From Acholoe squamosa (Eukaryota; Annelida; Polychaeta; Phyllodocida; Polynoidae), in contig OX439050.1 in NCBI GenBank assembly GCA_949317995.1, positions 50,345,777 to 50,409,776 on the forward strand: DNA of 64,000 nt, in the 5' to 3' direction. The translations under genes were made by a program, and so were the position numbers. Every line of letters starts with the position of its first letter. Within the stretch, counting starts at the first letter, position 1. Shown piece by piece: positions 62,901 to 64,000 of the stretch. Under the pieces are notes generated by a model. The model did not search any database and had not been told where the DNA came from. It saw nothing but the letters and a program-made list of their open reading frames with translations.

Positions 62901-64000
62901 GGGGGGAGGTGGAAATAGACGAGGAAATGGCGGGGAAACTGAAGTTCGTCATAGGATTACTGGTAGAGAGATATGGACAGGCGGGGGAGACCCCCACCAA
63001 GACTCTGTTACGAATGCAACAGGAGGTGCCTCTAGGGGAAGTCAATGTGAGAGCCCTGGAGGCGGAGTACGAGGAAACCAAGAAAGACACTCCGACCTCC
63101 CGAACCTCCATAAAGTCGGCTGCCTACGAGGACATCTCCGCCACGAGTGGGGAGGACGGAGAGAGCTTGGGACTAGGGGGAAATGGGCTGGACTCTAGCC
63201 CCGAGAAGCAGCCCCCTTACGAACTAGTTAACAAGCCCAAACCCACCCTCTCCGGTGCCAGTCCCGAGACATTGCCCTCCTATGAGGATATGAGTAAACC
63301 TTCCCCTAGCAAACCGAAACCCATCCTGAAGACAGTTACAATCGTGACGCCTGAGCCGCCGGAGAAGGGTGAGGCGGGGGAGGTGGAAGGGGAGGATGAA
63401 ACCAGCGAGGAGTCGGAGGAGGTGGCCATCCCGGCATACGTCCAATCCTGCCCTAAACTGAAAGCCCAGTTCCTGGCCGTACTCAGCGATGCCAAGGAGG
63501 AGGAGCGAAAGAAGAAAAGAGAAATTAAACGGAAAGAGAGAGAGGAGGCGGAGAGGAAGGCCAGAGAGGCTGAGGAGCGCCGGAAGGCGGAAGAGGAACA
63601 GCGGAGAAAGGAGGAGGAGGAGAGGAAGGCCAAAGAGGCGGAGAAAGAAAGACTGAGGAAAGAGATGGAAACTAAAAGTAAAAGCCCTAAAGGAAAAGGG
63701 GCGGGAAAGTCTACGAGGAAGTTCAGCCTGGAGGGAGTGTTAAAAGAGGCGGAGGAGGAGGCCATACAGAACCGATCCATGGATGAGGGTACCGCCCAAT
63801 TAATGAGTAAATTTCAATCGTGTTCCGTAGGGACACCGGTGAAGGAGAAAGGACAGGCGGAGAAGAAGGTACCGAAGACCCCCCTCGTAGAGCCGGGGAC
63901 CTTATTTGCTCTACCCAAGTTGGATAGGTACCCCCGATCCGTGACTGTGGGGTTGGACGGGTTAGTCCTTTGCTCGCCCAAGGGGGAATTCTTGCTGCAA
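56948..64000 (+). CDS. element C Pol fused to a zinc-finger extension (2351 codons, open at the edge)
   Basis: I read the frame codon by codon and found no stop. Order: retropepsin (LLVDTGASLNLVSEG, about residue 50; GILGAEFL), RT (FCVDYRRLNAATVKDAYPLP; YLDD at 58,340-58,351), RNase H (LDTDASDTGLGVVLSQ; TDHASLRW; HGNADGLSRK), integrase (HHCC: HGEPLAGHLG, CASCEPC; D 59,720, D 59,900, E 60,008 with 35 residues between the last two), GPY/F (YWTGPWEIVGRL, about 60,415). Then about 1150 more residues: acidic/basic helical part, RS-like region (61,560-61,810), two zinc fingers (62,123-62,302), a Pro/Ser/Glu-rich region with SAAYEDISA and PSYEDMSK, and a charged helix (63,490-63,670). All catalytic residues are intact. 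The end lies outside the window. Confidence 0.93.
60540..62100 (+). other. element C extension, pre-finger region with RS-like stretch
   Basis: Part of the fused frame. Charged segment (WLENEKRLKEEAEM, HRERWFIYEMIEEAIYNNHE) and then SSHSREGSTRSRHRESRRRR, GHSSSSRSTSGHRR and RSRSGSYRRRRSSADR, resembling RS domains of nuclear RNA-processing proteins. Function inferred only from composition. Confidence 0.7.
62123..62302 (+). other. element C zinc-finger pair
   Basis: Finger 1: CEICRKRGDSKQWYFMRSDG then MNRHLRTH, C-X2-C-X19-H-X3-H with a longer loop than usual. Finger 2: CPKCEYMVAKIRVDDLRRHI then TRIH, C-X2-C-X14-H-X4-H. Part of the pol frame. Confidence 0.85.

Larger units (their letters stand above)
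55185..64000 (+). mobile_element. Ty3/gypsy element C, apparently intact, cut by window end
   Basis: 5' LTR, PBS, intact gag, perfect frameshift site and a pol frame open to the window edge. No coding damage seen in about 8.4 kb. Inserted in or next to a TA microsatellite. The 3' LTR lies outside the window, so target duplication and age cannot be judged. Confidence 0.92.

Noticed and set aside
62224-63111. 295-aa minus-strand frame
   Set aside because: Antisense of the open pol frame of element C; GC-rich shadow without motifs.

Overview
The window is animal nuclear DNA, probably from a marine invertebrate; the phylum cannot be fixed from sequence alone. The left 28 kb is AT-rich and carries one spliced gene with short exons, GT-AG introns and many intronic transposons. 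The right 34 kb is GC-richer and is a pile of Ty3/gypsy LTR retrotransposons. I saw no prokaryotic genes, rRNA, convincing tRNA or CRISPR array.

Region 1 (1.8-27.7 kb, + strand) is a P5B-type ATPase of the ATP13A2/ATP13A3 family. I could place 25 exons whose junctions keep one reading frame (3417 nt, 1138 codons plus stop). All the P-type hallmarks are present: TGES, PPALP, DKTGT, KGAPE, TGDN and GDGANDCG. The N-terminal re-entrant membrane segment typical of P5B pumps was not found, so the first exon listed may be internal. The introns hold a LINE 3' fragment, several small inverted-repeat elements, a probable solo LTR, a 38-bp minisatellite, a deleted Ty1/copia element (13.1-15.6 kb), a cluster of inverted GGTCAGAAAGGTGACA motifs (16.9-18.3 kb) and a 5-kb inverted-repeat element with a 6-bp target duplication (21.1-26.2 kb). 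A VNTR follows the gene (28.4-29.5 kb).

Region 2 (29.5-64 kb) holds four Ty3/gypsy elements. B (29.5-32.7 kb, +) is an old fragment. A (32.7-44.5 kb, +) is nearly complete but damaged, and its 5' LTR abuts B. D (44.6-54.5 kb, -) is complete in outline, has a 4-bp target duplication, several stops and frameshifts, and a SINE-like insertion in its RNase H domain. C (55.2 kb to the window end, +) looks intact as far as it is visible.

The main discovery candidate is that all four gypsy elements encode, downstream of integrase, an extra protein with a pair of C2H2-like zinc fingers. In C this is not a separate gene. From the gag-pol frameshift site at 56,948 to the last base there is no stop in the pol frame (2351 codons), so protease, RT, RNase H, integrase, an RS-like stretch, two zinc fingers and a charged helical tail form one open frame. 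In D a single TGA separates integrase from the zinc-finger part in the same frame, suggesting the same ancestral design. In A the zinc-finger protein is one of three separate downstream ORFs. C and D also share a perfect GGGAAAC slippery heptamer directly before the gag stop.
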